From assembly GCA_052034175.1 (NCBI GenBank), contig JBPOIX010000125.1:1-12958 (forward strand): a DNA stretch of 12,958 nucleotides. Direction: 5' to 3'. The notes under the pieces were generated by a model. The model was not told the DNA's origin and ran no database searches. It worked only from the letters and a program-made list of their open reading frames with translations. A program made the position numbers and the translations under genes. Shown piece by piece: positions 6,373 to 12,958 of this stretch; the first letter of the stretch is position 1, and every line of letters begins with the position of its first letter. This stretch comes from UBA668 sp052034175 (GTDB lineage: Bacteria > Actinomycetota > Acidimicrobiia > Acidimicrobiales > Ilumatobacteraceae).

Positions 6373-7869
6373 TCAGCCATCGTCCTCGAGGCGCAGGATG
6401 CGCACACCGTCGAGTTCGATCGCGCCCGCGTACCGCTCCGCAATCACGGTGGCCACCAGAGGGTCGGCGCTGCAGAAGGTGACCTTGTCGAACATCACCA
6501 GCCATGTCGGCGGCGAGTCGGCGAAGAGGGCCGAGAGCTCGGCCTGCGCGCCCTTTGCCCTGCGGATCCCGTCCGACCACAGGTACCGGACCGGCGGGTC
6601 GACCCCGGCGTAGGCATAGGTGTTCGCCGCGGCGCACATCACGTACACCGTGTCGCCCGGCTCCGTGCGGTCGGCCAGCCAGCGGCCGACGTGCTCGGCG
6701 GCCGTCAGCCGCGAGCCGTCGCCGGCCTCCAGGGGCACGTCGGTGCCGTCGAGAAGCGCCAACTGTGCCCACGGCACGGCGGCGGCGAGCACGACGACGA
6801 CGAGCGCGGCCCGCCGCGCCGTTGCGCTGCTGGCGGCCACGAGCATCCCGCCGAGCGCCGCCACGGGAAAGGTGAGCGTGACCCAGTAGTGACGGAAGAA
6901 CTGCCCGCCCATCGCGAATGTGAGCAGTGCGCAGAGGGGCCAGAGAAGGAGCACCGCGGCCGGCTTGGTGGCCAGCACAGGCTTGCCAGTTCGTCGCGCC
7001 ATCAACGCGATACCGGCCCCCAGGACCAGTACCGGCAGCAACAGCGGCGCCGCCTTCGGAAACGTGAGGCCAAGGTTGGACCACTTCGCTCCCGTCAGGA
7101 CGCTGCGCTGTTCCAACCGGTAGCCGGCGATCGCGTACCACCAGTCCGAGAAGCCGACAGACGCACCGTGCAACATGGCCAGCAGGAGCACGACGCACGC
7201 ACCACCGGCGAAGCGAGCGAGATGTGCGAACGCAGCGCGCCACTGCAGCCAGCCGGCGATGGCGGCGACCACCAACCACACGCACACGGCCAGCGGCCCG
7301 TCCACGCCCGACTGTTTGATCGACCACGCCAGGCCGCCGACCACGCCCGCCGCCCCCATCCACCGCGGTCCGAGCCGGCCGACGAGCACAGCGATCGCGA
7401 TCGCCACCGCCGCGGCGCCGACCGAGGCACTGAGCAACTCTCCGTTGGCGGCGTAGCCCTCGATCGTCGGGCCGGACGACGCCACCGCGGTGGCCACGGC
7501 CGCGGCGACACCGGCAGAGTCGGACGCCGCCAGCCGCACCGCCCAACCGACAGCCACCACGCCGAGCGCACCGAACAACAGCGAGAGCAGCCGGACCCAG
7601 CGGGCGTCGCCGACGAGGGCGTCGAACGCCGCATAGACTGCCCAGAGACCCTGGGGGCGGTCGACCCAGACGTCGACGAACGGGGTTGCGCCGTGGCGCC
7701 AGGCTCGGGCAACAGCGAGATAGCCGCCCTCGTCGGTGGTGATCGCGACGAACACGAATCGGATGCGGAACGCGATCGATAGCAGCACTGCCGCGAGCAC
7801 ACCCAGCCTGAAGCGTCTGGAGGCGCCGACGGCGCGAGCCGCCGAACCATCCGCCTCGGTGGCGGTCAT
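6373..7869 (-). CDS. Polytopic membrane protein, GT-C/PMT_2-type glycosyltransferase (paralogue of 8053-9531)
   Basis: A 498-residue multi-pass protein with about ten hydrophobic segments and a soluble C-terminal domain (about 380-498). The first extracytoplasmic loop holds TTDEGGYLAVARAW (44-57), with the Asp-Glu pair (46-47) expected of GT-C enzymes such as ArnT and PMT, followed by DVWVDRPQGL (66-75). These enzymes move a sugar from a polyprenyl-phosphate donor to an acceptor on the outer face; donor and acceptor here are unknown. Other motifs shared with the paralogue are ANGELL (141-146), KQSG (185-188), WWYAI (243-247) and GGQFF (321-325). The start is uncertain. I chose the ATG at 7869 because it aligns with the paralogue; ATGs at 7890 and 7902 and a GTG at 7905 would add up to 12 residues. 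A 183-base gap separates it from its neighbour, so it may have its own promoter. Confidence 0.85.
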   Translation of the reverse strand: MTATEADGSAARAVGASRRFRLGVLAAVLLSIAFRIRFVFVAITTDEGGYLAVARAWRHGATPFVDVWVDRPQGLWAVYAAFDALVGDARWVRLLSLLFGALGVVAVGWAVRLAASDSAGVAAAVATAVASSGPTIEGYAANGELLSASVGAAAVAIAIAVLVGRLGPRWMGAAGVVGGLAWSIKQSGVDGPLAVCVWLVVAAIAGWLQWRAAFAHLARFAGGACVVLLLAMLHGASVGFSDWWYAIAGYRLEQRSVLTGAKWSNLGLTFPKAAPLLLPVLVLGAGIALMARRTGKPVLATKPAAVLLLWPLCALLTFAMGGQFFRHYWVTLTFPVAALGGMLVAASSATARRAALVVVVLAAAVPWAQLALLDGTDVPLEAGDGSRLTAAEHVGRWLADRTEPGDTVYVMCAAANTYAYAGVDPPVRYLWSDGIRRAKGAQAELSALFADSPPTWLVMFDKVTFCSADPLVATVIAERYAGAIELDGVRILRLEDDG

Positions 7870-8052
7870 GGCGACGTTCGGACCGGCCATCAGGCCCACC
7901 ATCACCTTCTGTGCCCACTGGGTTGCGCAGTCCGCACCACCATCGGCACGGCTGCAGGGGGTCGCACCCCACTCTCGCGCACCGACCCTGGGTCGAGCAC
8001 GTCGCGTCTGCGACCTGCGACCTGCGACCTCAGCCCGACCTCAGGCCCAGCC
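7870..8052. other. Intergenic gap between the two GT-C genes
   Basis: The 183 bases upstream of the second membrane-protein gene hold no credible gene and no clear promoter; I see no TTGACA/TATAAT-like pair on the minus strand. They contain the 7-base repeat array and the hairpin listed separately, plus a small stem GGGGT-CGC-ACCCC at 7958-7970. If the longer start of the downstream gene is used, the gap begins at 7903 or 7906. Confidence 0.6.
8009..8029. repeat. Three tandem copies of TGCGACC
   Basis: The 7-base unit TGCGACC occurs three times without error (8009-8015, 8016-8022, 8023-8029) and is followed by related pieces: CGACCTCAG at 8036-8044, and GACCTCAG at 8027-8034. It lies 24 bases past the end of the first GT-C gene, between the two paralogues. 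The array is short and may vary in copy number by slippage. No function is evident. Confidence 0.7.
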
Positions 8053-8063
8053 TCAGAGGCTGG
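8047..8063 (-). terminator. Short GC hairpin over the stop codon of the first GT-C gene
   Basis: CCAGCCT (8047-8053) and AGGCTGG (8057-8063) pair perfectly around the loop CAG, and the TGA stop (8055-8053) sits at the loop. On the minus-strand transcript no U-tract follows, so it is at best a weak or factor-assisted terminator. It might reduce read-through into the second GT-C gene or protect the 3' end. Confidence 0.3.
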
Positions 8064-9531
8064 AGTCGTCGGACACCAGCCGCATGATGGCCAACTCGTC
8101 GACCATCGCCACCAGCTGGTAGCGCGCCTCGATGACCGCCTCGACCTCGCCTGTCGGGTTGCACACCTTCACCGGCACGATCAGGACCAGCCAGGTGGGG
8201 CGGCTGTCGCCCTCCATCAAGGCGATCATCTTCTCCTGCCCGCCTCGACCGTTGAGGAACGTGGGGTACCAGAGGTACGGATACGGCGGATCGGCGTGGG
8301 CATAGGCGTAGACAGCTGCTCCGGAGCAGAGCGAGAGCAGGGTGTCTCCGGGCCCCATGTGTTCCCGCAGCCACAACCCCGCCGATTCGACGCGAACCGT
8401 CTGCGTGTCGCCCTTGATCGTGGTGTCGACCAGCCGACGCGACTGGGCGATGATCGGCACTGTCGTCGCCACCGGAATGGCCAGCGCCAGGGTGAGCGCC
8501 AGCGCCCGCCACCACGAGGTGAGCGCGCCGATCATCAGCCCGCCGAGCGCCGAGATCGGGAAGGCGAGGATGACCCAGTAGTGGTGGAAGAACTGGCCGC
8601 CAGCGACGAACGTGACCCCGGCGGTGAAGAGCCACAGGAGCAGCACCAGCGCGACACGGTTGCCGGGAAACAGCCGCCCCGTGTGGCGGAGGCCGATGGC
8701 GAGGAATGCCACCACGAACGCTGTCGGCAGCAACACCGGCGCGGCGTCGATCCAGGTCTGTTGCAGCGCCGACCAGTTCGCGCCGACGAATGCACTGCGC
8801 CCCTCCTGGCGGTAGCCGATGATCGCGTACCACCACCCCGACCATTCGGTGAGCAGTGCGTGCAGCACCATCGGGGCGACGCCCACCACCGCGCCCGCAA
8901 GCATCCGCCCCGCATGATGCAGCGCCTCGCGCCGGCCCACCCAGCGGGCCACGCCGGCGACCGACAGCCACAGCACGACGGCCAACGGACCGTCGATTCC
9001 CGACTGCTTCATCGACCAGCCGGCCGCCGCCAGCAGGCCTGCGACGTACATCCAACGCCGCGAACGAACTCCGGTGAGCACGGCGACACCCACCGCGAGC
9101 GAGGCGGCACTGAACGCACCGCCGAGCAGCTCGCCGTTCGCTTGGAAGCCTTCGATGGCGGGCGCGCCCACAAGCACCGCGGCCAACAGCGCCGCGGCGA
9201 CGCCCGCATTGCGCCCGGTGAGCATGCGGACGGCCTCGCCCACCGAGACGACGGCGAGCACGCCGAACACGACGGCGATCAGCCGGACATGAGCCTCCGA
9301 CAAGCCCAGCATGTCGTAGAAGCGGAACAGGGCCAGCAAGCCCTGAGGCCGATCGACCCAGACGTCGCGATAGATCGTGGCGCCGTGCCGCCAGGCGCGG
9401 GCTTGGGCCAGATAGCCGCCCTCGTCGGGGGAGATCGGCGTGAACACGAACCTCAGCCGAACGAGCATCCCCAACAGGGCCGCGGCCGCCAACTGGAGGC
9501 GGTAGTGGCGGGTTGCCGCCGTATCGCTCAC
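8053..9531 (-). CDS. Polytopic membrane protein, GT-C/PMT_2-type glycosyltransferase (paralogue of 6373-7869)
   Basis: A 492-residue multi-pass protein collinear with the next gene on this strand. DEGGYLAQARAWRHGAT (36-52) holds the Asp-Glu pair of GT-C enzymes. DVWVDRPQGL (56-65), ANGELL (131-136), KQSGIDGPLA (175-184), WWYAI (233-237) and GGQFFHHYWV (311-320) follow, each exactly 10 residues earlier than in the paralogue, so there is no net gap over some 275 residues. The soluble tail (about 370-492) is the most divergent part. The GTG at 9531-9529 overlaps the stop of the MBL hydrolase in a GTGA, placing the gene in the mscR transcription unit. Expected role: sugar transfer from a lipid-phosphate carrier on the outer face of the membrane. 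Substrates are unknown, and a link to formaldehyde metabolism is not obvious. Confidence 0.88.
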   Translation of the reverse strand: MSDTAATRHYRLQLAAAALLGMLVRLRFVFTPISPDEGGYLAQARAWRHGATIYRDVWVDRPQGLLALFRFYDMLGLSEAHVRLIAVVFGVLAVVSVGEAVRMLTGRNAGVAAALLAAVLVGAPAIEGFQANGELLGGAFSAASLAVGVAVLTGVRSRRWMYVAGLLAAAGWSMKQSGIDGPLAVVLWLSVAGVARWVGRREALHHAGRMLAGAVVGVAPMVLHALLTEWSGWWYAIIGYRQEGRSAFVGANWSALQQTWIDAAPVLLPTAFVVAFLAIGLRHTGRLFPGNRVALVLLLWLFTAGVTFVAGGQFFHHYWVILAFPISALGGLMIGALTSWWRALALTLALAIPVATTVPIIAQSRRLVDTTIKGDTQTVRVESAGLWLREHMGPGDTLLSLCSGAAVYAYAHADPPYPYLWYPTFLNGRGGQEKMIALMEGDSRPTWLVLIVPVKVCNPTGEVEAVIEARYQLVAMVDELAIMRLVSDDSSL

Positions 9532-10154
9532 AACCCCAGCTCGGCGGCCCTCGCCAGCACGCGCTCGCGCTCGGCACCGATCGTGGTGCTGTCGCCGTGG
9601 CCCGTGTGCACCACGGTGTGGTCCGGCAGGGCGAGCAGTCGGTCACGGATGCTGCGCACGATGGTCGGCTCGTCGCTGTAGCTCCGCCCGGTGGCGCCAG
9701 GCCCGCCGCAGAACAGGGTGTCGCCACTGAGGACCACGCCACTGGCCGCGTCGTGGAAGCAGCAGCACCCGGGCGAGTGGCCGGGGGTGTGCAGCACACC
9801 GAGCTCATGCCCACCAACCTTCAGCAGGTCGCCGGGAACCACCTCGCCGTCGGGCCGTTGGCCCGGCCACACGACGTCCCAGAGCATGTGGTCCGCGGGG
9901 TGCAACAGGATCGGCGCATCGACGGCGTCGCGCAGGGGCACGGCGGCGTTGATGTGGTCGTTGTGGCCGTGGGTGAGCACGATGGCCTTCACCCGCCGGC
10001 CGTTCACGGCAGCCGCGATCGGCGCCGCGTCGTGGGCGGCATCGAAGACCACGACTTCGCGGTCATCGCCGACGATCCAGATGTTGTTGGTGACCTGCCA
10101 CTCCCCGCCGTCGAGGGCGAAGATGCCGTCGGTGGTGACCAGTTCGATGGCCAT
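9528..10154 (-). CDS. Metallo-beta-lactamase-fold hydrolase, candidate S-formylmycothiol hydrolase (Rv2260-like)
   Basis: A compact 208-residue MBL-fold enzyme of the glyoxalase II type. Metal ligands are His62, His64, Asp66 and His67 in THGHNDHIN, His126 in TPGHSPG, Asp145 in SGDTLF, and His186 in HTGHGD. Three consecutive cysteines (130-132) follow the His126 motif. The ATG (10154-10152) shares one base with the mscR stop (TGATG), so the two are translationally coupled. In Mycobacterium tuberculosis mscR (Rv2259) is likewise next to an MBL-fold gene (Rv2260). MscR makes S-formylmycothiol, and a glyoxalase II-like thioesterase is the expected next step, releasing formate and mycothiol. That activity is inferred from context, while the fold and metal site are seen directly. 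Confidence 0.88.
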   Translation of the reverse strand: MAIELVTTDGIFALDGGEWQVTNNIWIVGDDREVVVFDAAHDAAPIAAAVNGRRVKAIVLTHGHNDHINAAVPLRDAVDAPILLHPADHMLWDVVWPGQRPDGEVVPGDLLKVGGHELGVLHTPGHSPGCCCFHDAASGVVLSGDTLFCGGPGATGRSYSDEPTIVRSIRDRLLALPDHTVVHTGHGDSTTIGAERERVLARAAELGL

Positions 10155-11239
10155 CAGATGACGACGACCGAGCGCAGCACTTCGCCACGCTCCATCTTGT
10201 GGAACGCCTCCTCGACGCCGTCGAGGCCGATGGTCTCGCTGACGAACTTGTCCAGCGGCAGACGGCCCTGGAGATGCAGGTCGACGAGCATCGGGAAGTC
10301 CCGCGATGGCAGGCAGTCGCCGTACCAGCTGCTCTTCAGCTGACCACCGCGGCCGAACACCTCGATGAACGGCAGCTCGATGGTCATGTCCGGGCGCGGC
10401 ACGCCGACCAGAACGACGGTGCCGGCCAGGTCGCGAGCGTCGAAGGCCTGGCGGTACACCGCTGGATGCCCCACGGCGTCGATGCAGACATCGGCCCCGT
10501 TCCCGCCCGTGACCGACTTGATGAACTCCACGGGGTCGTGATCCTTGGAGTTGACGGTGTGGGTGGCGCCGAACTCCTGCGCGATGGCCAACTTGCGGTC
10601 GTCGATGTCCACCGCGATGATCGTGTGCGCACCGGCCAGCCGGGCACCGGCGATTGCCGCATCGCCCACGCCGCCGCAGCCGAACACTGCCACGCTGTCG
10701 CCGCGGCCAACGTTGCCGGTGTTGATCGCCGCACCGATGCCAGCCATCACACCGCAGCCGAGCAGGCCGGCCGTGGTGGCGGGTTCATCGGGGTTCACCT
10801 TGGTGCACTGGCCGGCGGCCACCAGCGTTTTCTCGGCGAACGCGCCGATGCCGAGCGCCGGGGAGAGCACCGTTCCGTCCTCCAGCGTCATCTTCTGGGT
10901 GGCGTTGAACGTGCTGAAGCAGTACCACGGCCGGCCGCGCAGGCAACTCCGGCACTGGCCGCACACGGCGCGCCAGTTGAGGATCACGAAGTCGCCGGGC
11001 TTGACGTTGGTGACGCCTTCGCCGACGGCCTCGACGACGCCGGCGGCCTCGTGGCCCAGCAGGAACGGAAACTCGTCGTTGATGCCACCTTCGCGGTAGT
11101 GCAGGTCGGTGTGGCACACGCCGCACGCCTCCACCTTCACCACGGCCTCGCCCGGGCCGGGGTCGGGCACCACGATCGTCTCGATCGTCACCGGCGCACC
11201 CTTGCTGCGCGCCACTACACCGCGGACCTTCTGAGCCAT
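10154..11239 (-). CDS. mscR: S-(hydroxymethyl)mycothiol dehydrogenase / S-nitrosomycothiol reductase
   Basis: A 361-residue zinc-dependent alcohol dehydrogenase of the medium-chain family. It oxidises the spontaneous formaldehyde-mycothiol adduct to S-formylmycothiol with NAD, and in mycobacteria also reduces S-nitrosomycothiol. The catalytic zinc ligands are Cys39 (in ACGVCHTD), His63-Glu64 (GHEAAG) and Cys162; the structural zinc ligands are Cys93, Cys96, Cys99 and Cys107. The Rossmann motif is GCGGVG (187-192), and Asp211 at the end of the second strand favours NAD over NADP. NWRAVCGQCRSC and the FNATQKMTLEDGT segment are characteristic of the mycothiol enzyme. Two ATGs are adjacent; the second (11239) has AGGAGG five bases upstream, against two for the first (11242). 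The length equals that of Rv2259 as I recall it. The stop overlaps the start of the hydrolase. Confidence 0.93.
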   Translation of the reverse strand: MAQKVRGVVARSKGAPVTIETIVVPDPGPGEAVVKVEACGVCHTDLHYREGGINDEFPFLLGHEAAGVVEAVGEGVTNVKPGDFVILNWRAVCGQCRSCLRGRPWYCFSTFNATQKMTLEDGTVLSPALGIGAFAEKTLVAAGQCTKVNPDEPATTAGLLGCGVMAGIGAAINTGNVGRGDSVAVFGCGGVGDAAIAGARLAGAHTIIAVDIDDRKLAIAQEFGATHTVNSKDHDPVEFIKSVTGGNGADVCIDAVGHPAVYRQAFDARDLAGTVVLVGVPRPDMTIELPFIEVFGRGGQLKSSWYGDCLPSRDFPMLVDLHLQGRLPLDKFVSETIGLDGVEEAFHKMERGEVLRSVVVI

Positions 11240-11244
11240 CATTC

Positions 11245-11250
11245 CCTCCT
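11245..11250 (-). promoter_or_regulatory. Shine-Dalgarno AGGAGG of mscR
   Basis: A perfect AGGAGG on the minus strand (11250-11245) stands five bases before the ATG at 11239 and two before the ATG at 11242. It therefore favours the second ATG. It is the strongest ribosome-binding site in the window and suggests that mscR is translated independently and well. Confidence 0.8.
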
Positions 11251-11257
11251 AGGAAGC

Positions 11258-11273
11258 GAGGGTGAGACTAGTC
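11258..11273 (-). promoter_or_regulatory. Possible mscR promoter/operator in the TetR-mscR gap
   Basis: In the 54-base gap after the TetR stop, the minus strand has TAGTCT (11270-11265), a TAnnnT-type -10 that would start transcription near 11258 and leave a short leader holding the Shine-Dalgarno. It lies within the perfect 8-base palindrome GACTAGTC (11266-11273), a possible binding site. No convincing -35 is visible. mscR may instead be transcribed from upstream together with the TetR gene. Confidence 0.3.
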
Positions 11274-11293
11274 CTCCGTCGTCGCCGCCACCG

Positions 11294-11974
11294 TCACTGA
11301 TGGGCGCTGGTCGGGCTCCGGTCGGGCGCCGGCACTCGGGCCGCGAGGCCGTCGAGCAGCAGGTCCAGTGCGAACTCGAAGCGGTCGTCCGCCGTGCCGG
11401 CGTAGAGCTCACCGGCCACCGCCACCGTGGCCGGGTTCAGTGCCGCATCGAGCCCCACGTAGTGGGCACGCCAGTCGCGATAGTGGCGCTGGCGCACGGC
11501 AGGCTGCTCCGCGGCCAGTGCGGCGTCGATGGCAGCGGAGCCCACGGTCAACTCGATCAGCGCGTGATACCCGGCCGCGACCGCGGTGGCCGGCAGACCG
11601 CTGGCGGACAGTTCACGCAGGAGTGCCTCGGTGATCCGCAACTCATGCGCCAGACGGGTCGGCGCGGCACTGACCAACGCTGCGAAGCGAGAGTGCTGCA
11701 ACTGCACCCGCCGCAAGTCCGCGCAGATCCTCCGTGTGGTGGCCCGCCAGTCGTCGTTGCGATGTCGGCGGGTATCGACGAGGCCGAGGAAGCGGTCGCC
11801 CACCTCGCGCTCCAGGTCGCCCATGTTGGCGAAGTGGCGGTACAGCGCTGAAGCGTCGCAGCCGAGCGCCTCGCCCAGGCGGCGAGCGCTGAGCGCAGTG
11901 GCGCCAAGCTCGTCGACCAGGCGGATGGCCGCCTCGACGATCAGTTCACGGCTGAGCGCCGCCGGCCGGCCCAC
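11294..11974 (-). CDS. TetR/AcrR-family transcriptional regulator
   Basis: A 226-residue one-component repressor. The N-terminal DNA-binding domain has the TetR pattern: a first helix LIVEAAIRLVDELG (11-24), then the helix-turn-helix at about 28-48 ending in CDASALYRHF (39-48). In the short loop that follows, where HFxxKxxL is usual, Met replaces the Lys (FANMGDL). The C-terminal helical ligand-binding domain (about 70-210) resembles the large-pocket type common among actinobacterial TetR proteins; its ligand is unknown. The GTG at 11974 gives the normal GRP start of the family and lies 12 bases after the stop of the acyl-CoA dehydrogenase-like gene, so the two are probably cotranscribed. Possible targets are its own unit, the downstream mscR, or the PsrA-like sites at 4465-4493. 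None of these is shown by the sequence. Confidence 0.88.
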   Translation of the reverse strand: MGRPAALSRELIVEAAIRLVDELGATALSARRLGEALGCDASALYRHFANMGDLEREVGDRFLGLVDTRRHRNDDWRATTRRICADLRRVQLQHSRFAALVSAAPTRLAHELRITEALLRELSASGLPATAVAAGYHALIELTVGSAAIDAALAAEQPAVRQRHYRDWRAHYVGLDAALNPATVAVAGELYAGTADDRFEFALDLLLDGLAARVPAPDRSPTSAHQ

Positions 11975-11986
11975 CTGCGCCGGACC

Positions 11987-12958
11987 TCAGTCGAACAACC
12001 CGGCACGGCCGAGCCGCTCCGTGCACACTTCGGCGCTCCAGGGCAGCATCGTGCTCCCGAGGCGAGCATCGCGGTACATCCGTTCCAGCGGCATGTTCTT
12101 CTGCATCGACTGCCCACCGCAGACCTTGATGGCCAGGCTGGCGACCTCGGCGGCGTGTTCCATCACCGTGATCGCCGCGGCCCAGCCACGGCGCAGGTCG
12201 TCGTCGGTGGGGTCGAGGTTCGCTTCATCCACGGCGCGGTACATCATCGCCCGGCTCTGCTGGTGCTTCAGTTGCATCTGCGCCCAGCCGAACTGCTTGA
12301 TCACATTGTCCTTGCGACTGGCAACCACCTGGCCGGGAAGCTCGCCACGCAGGTACAGGCGGGTGGCGTCGATGATGCCGCCGGTGAGGCCGAGGTAGCT
12401 CGGGCAGAGGGACATGAACAGCCACGGGTAGCGATTCGCCGCCTGGTTGTACATACCGGCCGGCATCCACTCGTTGCCGTGCGGCACGAAGACGTCCTTC
12501 ATGATCAACGTCTTGCTCACCGTGCCGCGCATGCCGAGCGGATCCCAGTCGTCGAGGATGGTGATGCCGTCGGCGTTGGTCGGCACGCCCAGCAGGCGGA
12601 TCTCGTCCTCGCCCGGCACCTGGCAGGTGACGTTGTAGAAGGTGGCCGCCTCCGCCAAGGAGGCGAAGATCTTCTTCCCGCTGACCAGCCAGCCTCCGTC
12701 CACCGGCACCGCCTTGGTGGTCACGCCGGCCAGCGCACCAGGGGCAATGCCTTCGCTGAACGGCTGGCTGTGGATGTGCCCTTCCTCCACCACGCCGCGG
12801 TACATGCGTTCGCGGGTGGCGTCGTGCTGCTCACGCTGCTGCGGTGTCATGTCCAACAGGTCGGCCACCACGCCGCACCACAGCATCGTGGCGTTGTGCA
12901 TGTTGAACGTGAGGCCCGTGGCACCGCAGTAGCGACCGACTTCCTCGCTGACCCGCAC
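11987..12958 (-). CDS. Acyl-CoA dehydrogenase-superfamily flavoprotein, N-terminus cut off
   Basis: The visible 323 residues cover the end of the N-terminal helical domain, the beta domain and the C-terminal helices of an acyl-CoA dehydrogenase-fold FAD enzyme. The frame is open to the window edge, and roughly 60-80 residues are probably missing. Family features include VSGKKIFAS (92-100 of the visible part), PLGMRGTVSKTLIMKDVFVP, and the terminal CGGQSMQKNMPLERMYRDAR. Two elements depart from standard beta-oxidation enzymes. The beta-domain signature, usually T/S-E-x-x-G-S-D-like, reads SEGIAPGA. The C-terminal YEGT-type catalytic Glu region is replaced by STMLPWSAEVCTERLG. It may be a dehydrogenase of an atypical acyl substrate or a flavin monooxygenase of the DszC-like branch. 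It lies directly upstream of the TetR gene on the same strand. Confidence 0.85.
   Translation of the reverse strand: MRVSEEVGRYCGATGLTFNMHNATMLWCGVVADLLDMTPQQREQHDATRERMYRGVVEEGHIHSQPFSEGIAPGALAGVTTKAVPVDGGWLVSGKKIFASLAEAATFYNVTCQVPGEDEIRLLGVPTNADGITILDDWDPLGMRGTVSKTLIMKDVFVPHGNEWMPAGMYNQAANRYPWLFMSLCPSYLGLTGGIIDATRLYLRGELPGQVVASRKDNVIKQFGWAQMQLKHQQSRAMMYRAVDEANLDPTDDDLRRGWAAAITVMEHAAEVASLAIKVCGGQSMQKNMPLERMYRDARLGSTMLPWSAEVCTERLGRAGLFD

Noticed and set aside
7958..7970. GGGGT-CGC-ACCCC stem as a rho-independent terminator
   Set aside because: A five-pair stem with no T-run on either side; such stems are expected by chance in this composition.
8009..8029. CRISPR array
   Set aside because: Only three directly adjacent 7-base units with no spacers and no cas genes nearby.
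6691..9681. Plus-strand open frames (6691-7782, 8296-9681) opposite the GT-C genes
   Set aside because: They are antisense shadows. Their residue composition is biased and hydrophilic, whereas the minus strand encodes two clearly homologous membrane proteins.
8030..9817. Minus-strand frames of 574-595 codons out of frame with the GT-C genes
   Set aside because: They are Arg/Gly-rich shifted readings of the same DNA. The conserved membrane-protein motifs are in the other frame.
10199..11851. Plus-strand open frame of 550 codons opposite mscR and the TetR gene
   Set aside because: It crosses two well-supported genes and their gap, and encodes a His/Ala/Arg/Gly-rich chain without motifs.

Overview
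The window is about 70% GC, densely packed coding DNA with short gaps and many 1- to 4-base gene overlaps. Two things point to an actinobacterium: a mycothiol-dependent formaldehyde dehydrogenase (mycothiol is the low-molecular-weight thiol of Actinomycetota) and a stand-alone LigD-type polymerase domain of the kind known from mycobacteria. The style is compatible with Acidimicrobiia, but that finer placement is a guess. There are no RNA genes, insertion sequences, CRISPR arrays or phage genes that I can see.

Region 1 (1-4446, minus strand) is a complete-looking oligopeptide/dipeptide/nickel-type ABC importer operon. It is read right to left: lipoprotein substrate-binding protein, two permeases, and two ATPases, the last cut by the window edge. 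The genes overlap by 4 bases (ATGA or GTGA) or are 3 bases apart, so translation is probably coupled. Its promoter region (4447-4552) carries a conspicuous AT-rich double palindrome of the form CAAAC-N4-GTTTG. This resembles PsrA/TetR-family operators and sits on a TTGACA -35 box.

Region 2 (4553-6372, plus strand) diverges from the importer. A LigD-like primase-polymerase domain protein overlaps by 4 bases a metallo-beta-lactamase-fold hydrolase. The hydrolase stop codon abuts, with no base between, the stop codon of the next convergent gene.

Region 3 (6373-12958, minus strand), read right to left, holds an acyl-CoA dehydrogenase-superfamily flavoprotein (cut by the window edge), a TetR regulator, S-(hydroxymethyl)mycothiol dehydrogenase (mscR), a small metallo-beta-lactamase-fold hydrolase, and two tandem paralogous polytopic membrane proteins of the GT-C glycosyltransferase type. 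mscR, the hydrolase and the first membrane protein overlap by 1 and 4 bases and look like one transcription unit. mscR with the hydrolase makes a plausible two-step route from formaldehyde-mycothiol adduct to formate plus mycothiol. Why glycosyltransferase-like proteins are coupled to it is unclear.

I do not see a clearly new defence or mobile system. The points most worth a second look are the double operator at 4465-4493, the polymerase-hydrolase pair, and the coupling of formaldehyde detoxification to the duplicated GT-C proteins. The only gaps over 100 bases are 4447-4552 and 7870-8052, and both are described below.
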